From Streptomyces sp. B3I8 (GTDB lineage Bacteria; Actinomycetota; Actinomycetes; Streptomycetales; Streptomycetaceae): a DNA stretch of 64,000 nucleotides. Where the stretch lies: positions 1 to 64,000 of the forward strand of contig NZ_JAUSYN010000001.1 of assembly GCF_030816915.1 (NCBI RefSeq). The letters are read 5' to 3'. Shown one piece after another: positions 46,340 through 55,190 of the stretch; position 1 is the stretch's first letter; each line of letters opens with the position of its first letter. Both the position numbers and the translations under genes were made by a program. The notes below the pieces were generated by a model. That model ran no database searches and was not told the origin of the DNA. It saw only the letters and a program-made list of their open reading frames with translations.

Positions 46340-47077
46340 TCAGGCCATGCCGCCGTTGGTGTATACGACCTGGCCGTTGACCCAACGGCCGGGACCGGCG
46401 AGGAACGCGACGACTTCGGAGACGTCCTTCGCCGTGCCAAGGCGCTCCATCGGATTGGCCATGGCGAGGTTGTCGATGGCTTCCTGGCTCTTGCCTTCGA
46501 AGAACAGGGGCGTAGCGGTCGGGCCGGGCGCGACGGCGTTGACCGTGATGTCGCGGCCGCGCAGTTCGCGGGCGAGGATCAGGGTCAGTGCTTCGACACC
46601 GCCCTTGGAGGCGGCGTAAGCGCCGTAGGCGGGGATCTGGAGCCTGGTCACGGACGTGGAGAAGTTGATGATCGCGCCGCCGGCGCGGACGTGCTGGGCG
46701 GCGAGCCGGTCGACCACGAAGGTCCCGCGCAGGTTGGTCCGCACGACCCGGTCGAAGGTCTCGAGGTCCATTGCGGTGATCGGCGCGAGCGGCATGATGC
46801 CCGCCGTGTGCACGACCACGTCGACGTGGCCGTACTCGTCCTCGGCGTGCTGGAAAAGAGCCCTGGCCTCGGACTCTTCGGCGACGTCCGCCTGGAAGGC
46901 CGTGGCGAGACCACCCGTTGCGCGGATCTTCTTCACGGTTTCCTCGGCCGGAGCGGGCTTGCCCGCGTAGTGCACGACGACCGCGAATCCGTCGGCGGCC
47001 AGACGCCGGGCGGCTGTGGAGCCGATGCCGCCGGAACCACCCGTGACGATCGCGACGCGCTGAGAGACATTGCTCAT
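46340..47077 (-). CDS. Short-chain dehydrogenase/reductase (FabG-like)
   Basis: Protein of 245 residues. ATG 47077 has AAGGAG at good distance; GTG 47083 is too close to it. RVAIVTGGSGGIGSTAARRL (cofactor), VVHTAGIMPLAPI, NFSTSVTRLQIPAYGAYAASKGGVEAL (Ser, Tyr, Lys) and a C-terminal GPGRWVNGQVVYTNGGMA make a classical SDR. It is divergent from a TetR gene across three TGTTAGCG-type motifs, so it is likely TetR-repressed together with the downstream dehydrogenases. Confidence 0.92.
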   Translation of the reverse strand: MSNVSQRVAIVTGGSGGIGSTAARRLAADGFAVVVHYAGKPAPAEETVKKIRATGGLATAFQADVAEESEARALFQHAEDEYGHVDVVVHTAGIMPLAPITAMDLETFDRVVRTNLRGTFVVDRLAAQHVRAGGAIINFSTSVTRLQIPAYGAYAASKGGVEALTLILARELRGRDITVNAVAPGPTATPLFFEGKSQEAIDNLAMANPMERLGTAKDVSEVVAFLAGPGRWVNGQVVYTNGGMA

Positions 47078-47110
47078 GACCACTCCTTGTTATCGGTGCT
47101 ACCACTGTCA

Positions 47111-47220
47111 TGTTAGCGAGCGGGAATGTCAAATGGCGCTACCAAATTTTGGCAAGCGCCGCTAACACCGCCGCCGGGCCCGCCGGGACTGACGGCGCAG
47201 GTAACGATTTTGTGTTAGCG
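47111..47220. promoter_or_regulatory. Three TGTTAGCG/CGCTAACA sites (TetR operator region)
   Basis: TGTTAGCG lies at 47111-47118 and 47213-47220, and its inverse CGCTAACA at 47160-47167, between the divergent SDR and TetR genes. The last copy ends 7 bases before the TetR start. This is the expected layout for an autoregulating TetR repressor. Confidence 0.65.
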
Positions 47221-47227
47221 TTGATAG

Positions 47228-47944
47228 ATGCCTGCGAGAGACGAGACCAAGCGGCGCGTGATCGAAGCGGCGTCGCGGCTGCTCGCCGAGGGCGGACGGA
47301 CAGCAGTCACCACACGCGCCGTCTGCGCCGGTTCCGGTATTCAGGCGCCGACTCTGTACCGGTTGTTCAACGACATGAACGGCCTCCTGCAAGCTGTCGC
47401 AGCCGAGGGCTTCGAGCGCTATCTGGCCGGCAAGTCGGAGCTGAGACGGCACGCGGACCCTGTCGATGATCTGCGTGCGGGGTGGGACCTGCATCTGGGA
47501 TTCGGTCTTGAAAACCCAGGGCACTACCTGATCATGTTCGGCGAGCCCTGGCCAGAAGCGCCGATCCCCGCTGCGGAAGCCGCTCTGAGCGTCCTGCGCG
47601 GACTGGTCCAGCGCATTGCGGAGACAGGAAGGCTCAGCGTGCCTGTGGCCCTGGCGGCGGAGATGATGCATGCGGCCGCACGGGGCGCCACGCTGTCGCT
47701 GCTGGCCGCCCCCGCCGAGGCCCGTGAACCCATCCTTTCCGTGCGGCTACGAGAGTCGGTGATCGCGGCCATAGTCGCCGACGTGCCACCCAACGCTGCA
47801 GAGCCCGCCGCCCGAGCGACGGCCCTGGCGGCGGTCCTCGATGATGCGCAGACCCTGCTTTCGCCCGGTGAGCGTGCCCTGCTCGACGAACTGCTGTCCC
47901 GCCTGGCCACACAGCCTTCCTCCGGCGGACGACCGCGGCAATAG
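47228..47944 (+). CDS. TetR-family regulator
   Basis: Protein of 238 residues. The helix-turn-helix is VTTRAVCAGSGIQAPTLYRLFNDMNGLLQAVA (about residues 26-57). The C-terminal domain (DLRAGWDLHLGFGLENPGHYLIMFG) is clearly related to that of the TetR at 62126-62893, so the two are paralogues. It is divergent from the SDR at 46340 and probably represses the SDR/aldehyde-dehydrogenase group and itself. Confidence 0.9.
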   Translation: MPARDETKRRVIEAASRLLAEGGRTAVTTRAVCAGSGIQAPTLYRLFNDMNGLLQAVAAEGFERYLAGKSELRRHADPVDDLRAGWDLHLGFGLENPGHYLIMFGEPWPEAPIPAAEAALSVLRGLVQRIAETGRLSVPVALAAEMMHAAARGATLSLLAAPAEAREPILSVRLRESVIAAIVADVPPNAAEPAARATALAAVLDDAQTLLSPGERALLDELLSRLATQPSSGGRPRQ

Positions 47945-48131
47945 ACAGCGCCCCACCCGGCCGCGCCCCGCACCCCCGTTCACCCGGCCCCTCACCGGAT
48001 GAAGGACTCTGGTTGAGTTATCGCCTTCACAGTCCGCCCTCGTCGCGTTCGGCAAAGTGTGACGGGTCAGTGATCTCCAGGAAGTGCCGCTGTCGGCGGT
48101 CTGGCGCCCAGCCCTTGGGGATGAAACCTTG

Positions 48132-48366
48132 GGATGGGCCTTGACCCCGGGGCTTGGACACCCGAGAAACTGGATCTTGAGTCCAGGAGAACGGATGTCC
48201 CGTGGTCATGAAGCACTATCCGCCGCAGTTCAAGGCGGACGCGGTCGCGTTGTACGAGTCGCGGCCGGAGGCGACGATCAGGTCGGTCGCCGCTGATCTG
48301 GGGATCAACCCGGAGACGTTGCGCAACCGGGTCCGGGCTGCCGGGGTGAGCCGGCCGCGGGGGCGC
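48132..48366 (+). mobile_element. Second IS3-family remnant (5' end of OrfA)
   Basis: Begins GCCTTGACCCCGGGGCTTGG, like the remnant at 35511. OrfA starts at ATG 48208 (MKHYPPQFKADAVALYESRP, VAADLGINPETLRNRV) and is broken off at about 48366, after RPRGRR, where unrelated IS630-type sequence begins. Confidence 0.75.
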
Positions 48367-48886
48367 CGCCCACCGCGAGCACATGATCCCGCCACGTCAA
48401 CACCCCGCTCCTCCGGGTTCGCGCCCGCTCTCAGCGCCGCATCTCCATCGCAGCCCTGACCTGCTACAAGCACGGCGAACGCTCCCGTTTGATCTACCGG
48501 CCGATCGTCCACCCGGGCCACAAGGCGGGCGGGCGCCGCGCTTGCTCGGAACGACTACCGCGACCTGCTCATCTCGGCCCACCAGCAACTTGGCCGTCCC
48601 CTCGTACTGTTATGGGACAACCACAACGTCCACCGCGACCGCCGCTTACGTGACCGACGCCCAGGACTGGATCACCGTCCACTACCTGCCGCCCTACGCG
48701 CCGCAACTTAACCCAGTCGAAGGCATCTGGTCCCTGCTCCGACGCCGCTGCCAGGCCAACACCGGCCTTCACCGACCCCGCGCACCTGATGCTCACCTTT
48801 CGACAAGGGCTCCGGCAGATCCAGTACAGGCCCGCTCTCGTCGACGGATGCCTCGCCGGCACCGGGCTCAGGAAGGAGAGTCCCTA
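48367..48886 (+). pseudogene. IS630-like DDE transposase fragment
   Basis: Pieces in shifting frames: RISIAALTCYKHGERSRLIY, QLGRPLVLLWDNHNVHRD (second Asp of the DDE triad), WITVHYLPPYAPQLNPVEGIW (third acidic residue) and LRQIQYRPALVDGCLAGTGL at the end. The start is missing and two or more frameshifts are needed. It is fused directly to the truncated IS3 OrfA. Confidence 0.75.
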
Positions 48887-49270
48887 GGCTGGTCGGCCTC
48901 CGGCACGTCCCCACTGGGCGTCGTCCCATTCCACGTATTCGATCTGGACGCCACCTGGCAGCTTGGCAGTCAGGTTCCTGCCAGTGGGAACGGCCTGCGG
49001 ACCGCGCACGGTCTGCGCTCCGGTCCGTGTGAGCAGCGCATGGCACTCGTCGAGGTCATCGATGATGAGCGTGGCCGCTGTCGCCTTGTAGGGCTCTAGT
49101 ACTCGCTCATTGCCCGCCACCACCAAAACGCGGCCGACCGTGGCCAACTCCAAACCGTTCGGCATCGTGAAGCGGGTGCTGATCGGCTCACCCGTAACCG
49201 TGGTGAGCGGTGCCAGCACCGCATCCAGGTCATTGGCGTAGACACGGGCGTAGGTACGGAAGATACGCAT
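48884..49270 (-). CDS. VOC/glyoxalase-like protein
   Basis: Protein of 128 residues from ATG 49270 (MRIFRTYARVYANDLDAVLA); a longer frame reaches 49348. The beta-alpha-beta pattern, a central LATVGRVLVVAGNE and the C-terminal GGVQIEYVEWDD fit a vicinal-oxygen-chelate fold. Metal ligands are not clear. Such proteins often bind small molecules or give resistance by sequestration. It lies between mobile-element debris and broken genes. Confidence 0.65.
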   Translation of the reverse strand: MRIFRTYARVYANDLDAVLAPLTTVTGEPISTRFTMPNGLELATVGRVLVVAGNERVLEPYKATAATLIIDDLDECHALLTRTGAQTVRGPQAVPTGRNLTAKLPGGVQIEYVEWDDAQWGRAGGRPA

Positions 49271-49420
49271 GATCATCAACAAGGTATCCAGAGATGCAGA
49301 TATTCCCCTCGCCATCGAGACGAGGACGTGTGTCTCCGACGACATCACGCATTAACCCTCAGTAACAGTCACAGTGGGTGCCCATCCGTCGAAGGGGAAG
49401 GCGTTGACGGACGATGCGGC

Positions 49421-49952
49421 TCACCCGACCGCGGCACCGTCGACTCGCTCGGGCTCGTCGGCGAGGAGTTCGTCGTACCGGGAGCCCGCGCGGTCGTTGA
49501 GGTCTGACCAGAGCTGGTGAAGGCCGGTGTTGTCCCGGACGAGGTGGCGGGCCGCAGGAATCTCGGCGCACTCCGCCAGCAGCTTTCGGCCGTCCGGCAT
49601 CCCGGCCAGGTCGGAGATCCGGCGCCAGGTCGAGAAGTCCTGCTCGCGGAAGACGCGGCCAGCGTGCACCATCTGCCGCATGAAGAGGTCCTGCTGCTTC
49701 CGGTCGAGTCGGACAACGTGGCGAGCTCGCTGATGGACGCGTGGCACTTCTCATCCTGCCAGTGCAGAGCCGCGGTGGCCTGGGTGACCGGCTGGATGTC
49801 CGGATCTCTGCCGACGACCACCAGGTAGGCGTCGATGGATATCTCGATGGCGGTGGTGAACGCGAGACCGGCCAGGTCCCGCTGCCAGCCGTGGCGGCTC
49901 TCCTCGCGCCGGCTCCGATAGCGGTCCACGAGATGCGGCAGCGGTAGGTCAC
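49421..49952 (-). pseudogene. Diiron-oxygenase-like (AurF type) fragment
   Basis: One frame gives GWQRDLAGLAFTTAIEISID and LHWQDEKCHASIS (an ExxH-like iron ligand pattern), and a second, from 49747, continues LDRKQQDLFMRQMVHAGRVFREQDFSTWRRI to 49421. The N-terminal half is missing and a frameshift near 49735 joins the two parts. The resemblance to AurF-type N-oxygenases is tentative. Confidence 0.45.
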
Positions 49953-50264
49953 TTGCCTTCGACCGCCGCGGCCCTGTCGAGGTTCACGCCCATGTCCGAG
50001 TACCTATCTTCGTGTACCCGACGTAGCAGTCGAACCGCTCGACCTTGCCGTCCTGCAGGTACCGGAAGTCGGCGGTCGGTGCATCGACCCTCGCGCCCAG
50101 CGGCTTGAGGGTGCCGGCCGGCGTCTGCAACGCCCCTTGAAGGTGCCCTGTACAGGTTCATGATGCATGCCGGTTCCATCGCTGGTCACTCCTGTGGTGA
50201 ACCGCACTGCGTCAGGGGCCCGATCGCCTCCGTCGGCGAGCGGCGTTCGCCGGACGCGTGTCAC
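49949..50264 (-). pseudogene. SnoaL-like protein, fragmentary
   Basis: In one frame LKPLGARVDAPTADFRYLQDGKVERFDCYVGYT is readable; the expected end MGVNLDRAAAVEGK lies in another frame and stops at 49949. The upstream part is scrambled. The motif resembles SnoaL/NTF2-like small proteins used in polyketide tailoring or steroid metabolism. Not functional as it stands. Confidence 0.5.
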
Positions 50265-50340
50265 ACGTCGTCAGACGGCCTTGGCCGGGAGTGCTTTCCG
50301 GCTTGGTGATGATGTTGGTGCAGTCAGGAGGGGCGGCACC

Positions 50341-50374
50341 GTGCAGGGCCTCACGGTGCCGTGAGGCCCTGCAC
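50341..50374 (-). terminator. 16-bp stem terminator of the VOC gene
   Basis: Arms 50341-50356 and 50359-50374 are perfectly complementary. The hairpin begins 14 bases after the stop at 50389 on the minus strand. Confidence 0.75.
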
Positions 50375-50388
50375 CAGTGCCGGGGGAG

Positions 50389-50856
50389 TCAGTCGGCGTG
50401 GTGGGTCTGGACGTCAAGGATCCAGGTGACGCCGAACCGGTCGGTGAGCATGCCGAAACCGGGAGACCATGCCGACGCGGCGAGGGGCTCGATGATGGTG
50501 CCGCCCTCGATGAGGACGCTCCAGTAGCCGGTGATCTCCTCAAGGGTGTCGGCGCGAACGGACTGGAAGAATGTCCGGTCGGTGATCGTGGCACCGTTCT
50601 CCCGGCGCGTGTAGCCGGCCGTCACCGTGATGTCGGTGTCGTCCTGACCGGGGATGTCGTAGGCCATGACACGGAACCCGTCCTCGTTCTCGACCTGCCC
50701 GTACACGACCTTGTCAGCGCCGGGAACCTCTTTCGGCATGCCGAGGTCGCCGTAGGTGGCAATGACGGTCCGGCCGCCAAACACGGTCGCGTAGAAGTCA
50801 AGCGCCTGGCGAGCGGTACCGCGGAAATTCAGGTGGGTGGTCGTGCTGACAGTCAT
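50389..50856 (-). CDS. VOC family protein (PhnB-like)
   Basis: Protein of 155 residues. THLNFRGTARQALDFYATVFGG is the typical PhnB-like opening, and AWSPGFGMLTDRFGVTWILDV the typical end. The family has a glyoxalase/VOC fold, usually without known substrate. The gene is divergent from a WYL regulator, with an operator-like 21-bp sequence between them, so it is probably the regulator's target. Confidence 0.85.
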   Translation of the reverse strand: MTVSTTTHLNFRGTARQALDFYATVFGGRTVIATYGDLGMPKEVPGADKVVYGQVENEDGFRVMAYDIPGQDDTDITVTAGYTRRENGATITDRTFFQSVRADTLEEITGYWSVLIEGGTIIEPLAASAWSPGFGMLTDRFGVTWILDVQTHHAD

Positions 50857-50921
50857 GATCTGCTCTTCTCCTCGATGGATGCGACCGGCGGGCCGCTGTC
50901 AGGGATGAGCATCACGAAAGA

Positions 50922-50942
50922 AGAGGTCAATGACGGTCCTCT
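50922..50942. promoter_or_regulatory. Operator-like 21-bp sequence, copy 1
   Basis: AGAGGTCA...GTCCTCT with AGAGG/CCTCT outer arms, between the VOC gene and the WYL regulator. Nearly the same sequence occurs at 53851-53871. It lies just upstream of the regulator's likely start at 50963. Confidence 0.55.
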
Positions 50943-50962
50943 ACGCGAAGCACACTGGATTC

Positions 50963-51922
50963 ATGGTCGGAAGTACTTCGCGGATGCTCGCTCTGCTGTC
51001 CCTCCTGCAGACGCGACGGGACTGGCCGGGGCAGGTCCTTGCGGAGCGCCTGGGGGTGAGCCCGCGCACGGTCCGCCGTGACGTGGACCGCTTGCGGGAA
51101 CTCGGCTACCGGATCGGGTCGATGAAGGGACCCGACGGTGGGTATCGGCTCGAGGCCGGTTCGGAACTGCCACCGCTGCTGTTCGACGACGAACAGGCAG
51201 TCGCGATTGCAGTCGCGCTCCATAGTGCGCCCTCCACCGGGGTCGACATCGACGAGGCGGCAGCCCGCGCGTTGGCCACCGTCCGCCAGGTAATGCCGTC
51301 GAGGCTCCGTCACCACATCGACGGCATCCACTTCACCGGAACCGACACCTCTTCCCGTGTTGATCCGTCCGTGCTGGAGAGTGTCAGTGTCGCCGTCCGG
51401 GAACGGCACACGCTCCGATTCGACTACGGCGGGAGCAACGGCCCTGCACGGAGCGTTCAGCCGCACGCGGTCGTCGCCCGGCACAGCCTCTGGTATCTGA
51501 TCGCGTGGGATCTGGACCGCCACGACTGGCGCGTCTTCCGCATGGACCGTATGGCACCACGCACCCCGACGGGGCCGGCGTTCACGCCCCGCTCGCTTCC
51601 CGCGGCCGATGCGCGCTCCTTTCTCGCCGCCCGGTCCAAAGGATCGCAGAGCGAGGATCGCTGGCCTTGCGTGGGCGATGTCGTCATCGAGCTTCCCGCG
51701 CGTGACATCACGCCCTGGATCGGTGACGGGGAGGTCGAAGAGCTCACGGAGCGGTCCTGTCGAGTCACGATCGGGTCGTGGTCCTGGACCGGTCTGCTCG
51801 CATCCGTGGTCCGGTACGACGCTCCCTTCACCGTGGTGGGCCCGGACGCCTTGGCCGAGGCCGCGGCGAAGCTCGCCGGGCGACTCCAGGACTCCGTCTC
51901 TGCGTCGTCGCCGGAAGATTGA
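50963..51922 (+). CDS. HTH/WYL-domain transcriptional regulator (YafY-like)
   Basis: Protein of 319 residues from ATG 50963 (MVGSTSRMLALLSLLQ). An upstream ATG at 50930 is rejected because it falls inside the operator-like repeat. The N-terminal HTH reads WPGQVLAERLGVSPRTVRRDVDRLRELGYRI (about residues 22-52). The WYL domain contains HAVVARHSLWYLIAWDLDRHDWRVFRMDRM, with W-Y-L visible. It probably controls the divergent VOC gene and itself, and perhaps the reductase at 52719. Confidence 0.88.
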   Translation: MVGSTSRMLALLSLLQTRRDWPGQVLAERLGVSPRTVRRDVDRLRELGYRIGSMKGPDGGYRLEAGSELPPLLFDDEQAVAIAVALHSAPSTGVDIDEAAARALATVRQVMPSRLRHHIDGIHFTGTDTSSRVDPSVLESVSVAVRERHTLRFDYGGSNGPARSVQPHAVVARHSLWYLIAWDLDRHDWRVFRMDRMAPRTPTGPAFTPRSLPAADARSFLAARSKGSQSEDRWPCVGDVVIELPARDITPWIGDGEVEELTERSCRVTIGSWSWTGLLASVVRYDAPFTVVGPDALAEAAAKLAGRLQDSVSASSPED

Positions 51923-52039
51923 CCGTCGAGCGGGAAGATCCCGTGCGCGCTGAAGGTATAGGGAAGTGGAGGGAAGTACGGGAAAGCGCCGAGAGAGTAC
52001 AGGACAGGAGGCGACCGCTTCGCGTGCGAGGCTCACCTC

Positions 52040-52636
52040 ATGACGAACATGACAGACATGGCGGAAGAGGAGCGGACAGGCCGGTTGATGGTGGCCGACG
52101 CGCGAGCCTGGCGGACCTGGCTCGATGCTCATGAGAGTTCATCTGCCGGGGTGAAGCTGATTCTTGCGAAGAAAGGCATCACGGAACCGACCTCCCTGGC
52201 CTACGCCGAGGCCCTCGAAGAGGCTCTCTGCAGCGGCTGGATCGACGGCCGCCGCAACGCCGTCGACGCACGCACGTTCCAACAGCACTTCACCCCGCGT
52301 CGAACCGGGTCGATCTGGTCTCGGCGAAACGTCACCATCGTCGCGACGCTGATCGAGCAGGGCCGCATGCGGCCACGGGGTTTCGCGGAGATCGAACGGG
52401 CCAAAGCGGACGGGCGCTGGGACCGGGCCTATGCCGGACAGGCCGGGGCCGAAGTACCCGCCGACCTCGCCCAGGCGCTCGCCGCGTCGCCCACGGCGGC
52501 GGCCCGTTTCGCCGCGCTGACCCGCGCGCAGCGCTACGCCGTCATCCATCAGGTGATCACGGCTCCGAGCGGGACCAGTCGAAGAAGCCGCATCACGAAG
52601 TCCCTCACGCGTCTGGAAGGCACCCCGGAGGCCTGA
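52040..52636 (+). CDS. YdeI/OmpD-associated family protein
   Basis: Protein of 198 residues. ADARAWRTWLDAHESSSAGVKLILAKKG and YAEALEEALCSGWIDGRRNAVD, then FTPRRTGSIWSRRNV, are the diagnostic blocks of the YdeI (bacteriocin-protection, YdeI/OmpD-associated) family. The biochemical function is unclear. It is a monocistronic gene after the WYL regulator with no operator copy upstream. Confidence 0.85.
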   Translation: MTNMTDMAEEERTGRLMVADARAWRTWLDAHESSSAGVKLILAKKGITEPTSLAYAEALEEALCSGWIDGRRNAVDARTFQQHFTPRRTGSIWSRRNVTIVATLIEQGRMRPRGFAEIERAKADGRWDRAYAGQAGAEVPADLAQALAASPTAAARFAALTRAQRYAVIHQVITAPSGTSRRSRITKSLTRLEGTPEA

Positions 52637-52718
52637 CGTTGGCTGGCCGGGCTTCCGGAGCGGCAGGGTAGAGTGGGAACTTTTCAGGTTTGTTCCTAGG
52701 GTTTCCGGACCTCCCCGA

Positions 52719-53753
52719 CTAAGCGGCACTACGGTCGGCCGCCGGGCGACGCCGCAGGCCGGCGTCTTCGATCGCAGGCGGCCGATGGCCGACGTCCATC
52801 ACTCCGATATCGGTGCCGGGAGGGGCGATCCGGTCGATGCAGTCGAGGACATCGTCATCGAGGCGTGTCTCCGCTGCGTCGAGCAGGTCTTCGAGCTGCT
52901 CGAGCGTTCGGGGTCCGATGATCGCGGACGTGACCTGCGGGTGAGCGACAACGAACGCCATCGCCAGGTGCGTCATCGGCAAACCGGCCGATTCCGCCAG
53001 CGGGACCAGTTCCTCGATCGCGTCGAATTTGTGCGGGTCGGTCATATGACGGGGTCCATACGCCATACGGCCCGCCGTCACGGGGGTCTGCTGATCCCGG
53101 CGGTACCTGCCGGTGAGAAGACCCCATGACAGCGGGCTCCATGTCAGCACTCCCATGCCGTACTCGCCGCACACCGGCAGCACCTCGCGCTCGATGCCAC
53201 GGGCGAGGATCGAGTATGTGGGCTGCTCGGTTCGCAGTCGTGCGAACCCGCGGCGTTCGGAGATCCACTGCGATTCGACGATCGTCGATGCGGGGAAATT
53301 AGATGAGCCGATCGCCCGCACCTTTCCGCTGGTGACCAGATCGGTGAGGGCGGAGAGGGTCTCGTCCAGGTCTGTCTCGGGGTCGAAGTGGTGGATCTGG
53401 TAGAGATCGATGTGATCCACGTCGAGTCGGCGCAGGGACTCCTCGACGGCAGTCACGATCCATCGACGTGACGCGCCCCGGCGGTTCGGGTCCTCGCCCA
53501 TCGGACCGGTGAACTTGGTGGCCAGCACGACCTCGTCCCGACGGCCTCTGATCGCTTTCCCGACGATCGTCTCCGCCTCGCCACCGCCATAGACGTCCGA
53601 CGTGTCGATGAAGTTGATCCCGCCGTCCAGGGCCCGGTCCACGATGCGTCGGCAGTCGTCAGGATCCGGGTTCCCGGCGGGACCGAACATCATGGTGCCG
53701 AGGCAGTAGGGACTGACACGGATACCGGTTCGGCCGAGTGTGCGCATCTTCAT
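52719..53753 (-). CDS. Aldo/keto reductase
   Basis: Protein of 344 residues. FIDTSDVYGGGEAE (Asp, Tyr), VLATKFTGPMG (Lys) and IDLYQIHHFDPETDLDETL (His) give the complete catalytic tetrad. VRAIGSSNFPA and MGVLTWSPLSWGLLTGRY are also family blocks. It resembles YajO/Tas-type soluble NADPH reductases. The 21-bp sequence shared with the WYL regulator lies about 100 bases upstream at 53851-53871, so common control is likely. Confidence 0.92.
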   Translation of the reverse strand: MKMRTLGRTGIRVSPYCLGTMMFGPAGNPDPDDCRRIVDRALDGGINFIDTSDVYGGGEAETIVGKAIRGRRDEVVLATKFTGPMGEDPNRRGASRRWIVTAVEESLRRLDVDHIDLYQIHHFDPETDLDETLSALTDLVTSGKVRAIGSSNFPASTIVESQWISERRGFARLRTEQPTYSILARGIEREVLPVCGEYGMGVLTWSPLSWGLLTGRYRRDQQTPVTAGRMAYGPRHMTDPHKFDAIEELVPLAESAGLPMTHLAMAFVVAHPQVTSAIIGPRTLEQLEDLLDAAETRLDDDVLDCIDRIAPPGTDIGVMDVGHRPPAIEDAGLRRRPAADRSAA

Positions 53754-53850
53754 GCTGGTTCTCCACAGTGAGCAGGTGACAGGGAATTCCCGTCACGTCG
53801 GGTGAGCGCGCATCAGGCCGCGCGCCCGTCTCTTCGACTTTGGCGAATGA

Positions 53851-53871
53851 AGAGGTCAGTAGGAGTCCTCT
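53851..53871. promoter_or_regulatory. Operator-like 21-bp sequence, copy 2
   Basis: AGAGGTCAGTAGGAGTCCTCT, matching the element at 50922-50942 in both arms and most of the centre. It lies upstream of the aldo/keto reductase gene. Confidence 0.55.
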
Positions 53872-54003
53872 ACATCACCGACATCCCGGGGCGACTGCCT
53901 TTCTCCCCGCATGTGCCGACGGCGCTCCGGTCCTGGCGGCGCGGTAGCCGCTCGGCGCGATCTGCACGCCCGTCTTCCCCGGCACCGCGGAGCGGGCCCA
54001 CCC

Positions 54004-54533
54004 TCACCGGCGCCCTGGGGACGACCACGACGCCTGGGCACACCGCGACTCGATGCCTTTGCGGGCGATGCACACGCCGATACGCTTCCCGCGGAGCCAT
54101 CTGCGCAGGTCGGCCCGGTCGTAGGCGTTGTCGGCATGCAGGCGCTGGGGTTTGAAGTTGCGGCCGCGGTGGGGGTCGTGTCTCGTTTGTGACCCCCACA
54201 TCGGCTTCAGTCCTTCGCTGTCGTGGACGTTGCCGGTGGAGACGCCGACGAGGAGGGGCAGGCCGTTCGCGTCCGACAGGACGCGTATCTCGGCACCGGG
54301 CTTGCCCCGCTCCACGGGGCTCGGACCTGTGTGTTCGCCCCTTTTTTGGCGCGGACGTAGGCGGTGTCGAGGACGACGCGGGTGACGTCGCCCCCCGGCG
54401 TCGTCGAGTCGGCGCAGCACGGCCTCGTGCAGTCGGCCCCAGACACCGCTCTCGACCAGATCAGGAACCGGCGGTGAGCCGTCGTCTTCGACACCCCGGG
54501 CGGCAAAGCCCGCCAGGCGCAGCCGCTGACCAA
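54004..54533 (-). pseudogene. IS5-family transposase fragment
   Basis: Reads TAHRRFLIWSR, TRVVLDTAYVRAKKG (first Asp of DDE), KPGAEIRVLSDANGLPLLVGVS, then RNFKPQRLHADNAYDRADLRRWL (second Asp) and RGKRIGVCIARKGIES, in at least two frames. The N-terminus and the region with the catalytic Glu are missing. An inactive IS5-type remnant. Confidence 0.75.
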
Positions 54534-54740
54534 TGGCCCGGCCGGAGCTCGCCGCGTTCTACCTCGCCGCCGCGGCGAATGCCGCGCCTACCCCGGCGCC
54601 TTCTCCGCCGGGCGGTCCGAAGCGAGCCGGGAACGTGCGTCCCCGGCCCCGTACGTGTGCTGTAGACGGTTCGGTGGCCGCTGTCTCGGCTGGGCATCTC
54701 GGGCGACGGCGGCTGTCCCCGCTCGCGGGTGCCGGAGGCT

Positions 54741-55154
54741 TTACCGGGTGCTGCGCCAGGAGCGCAGACGGTCGGCGATGTCGTAGACGGTGAGCCGCAG
54801 CGCGCGAATGTCGGTGATCAGGTCCCGCCACGGCTCGAAGGAGTCGTCGATCTCCTCCCCGGAGGCCCGGATGTACGCCACTGCCACGCCGTAAGCGAAG
54901 TAGGCATTGCGGGCCGGCAAGGGGCGCAGCAGAACCAATTGCTCCAGCAGGGCGGCCGCCCGCCAATAGGCGTCGGGCTCGCCCATCTCCAGCTGCGGGG
55001 TGTTCACCCGGTGCCGGGCGACGGCAGCCACGAGGCCGGAGTAGTCCCGGACCCCGGGTTCCTTGCCGAGCGGTTCCTCCTGCCGGTCAAGGAGCCACCG
55101 GATGTCGAGGGTGTTGGATGCAGCGCCATTCCGGCACGGCAGGCTGACCGGCAC
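54741..55154 (-). CDS. Doc-like toxin (degenerate Fic motif)
   Basis: Protein of about 137 residues. The body LDIRWLLDRQEEPLG, GLVAAVARHRVNTPQLEMGE, YWRAAALLEQLVLLRPLPARNAYFAYGVAVAYI matches Streptomyces proteins annotated as Fic/Doc-family toxins. At the place of HPFxDGN it has RPLPARN, so the catalytic His and acidic residue are absent. The natural start is unclear: an ATG at the expected distance is in another frame near 55130. It follows the frameshifted partner gene by about 36 bases. Confidence 0.6.
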   Translation of the reverse strand: MPVSLPCRNGAASNTLDIRWLLDRQEEPLGKEPGVRDYSGLVAAVARHRVNTPQLEMGEPDAYWRAAALLEQLVLLRPLPARNAYFAYGVAVAYIRASGEEIDDSFEPWRDLITDIRALRLTVYDIADRLRSWRSTR

Positions 55155-55190
55155 GGCGGCCGACGCGCTGGCCCTGCGCCCGCTGGTGGG

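Noticed and set aside
44725..46380. 551-residue plus-strand open frame across the aldehyde dehydrogenase and SDR
   Set aside because: Antisense to two genes with clear catalytic motifs.
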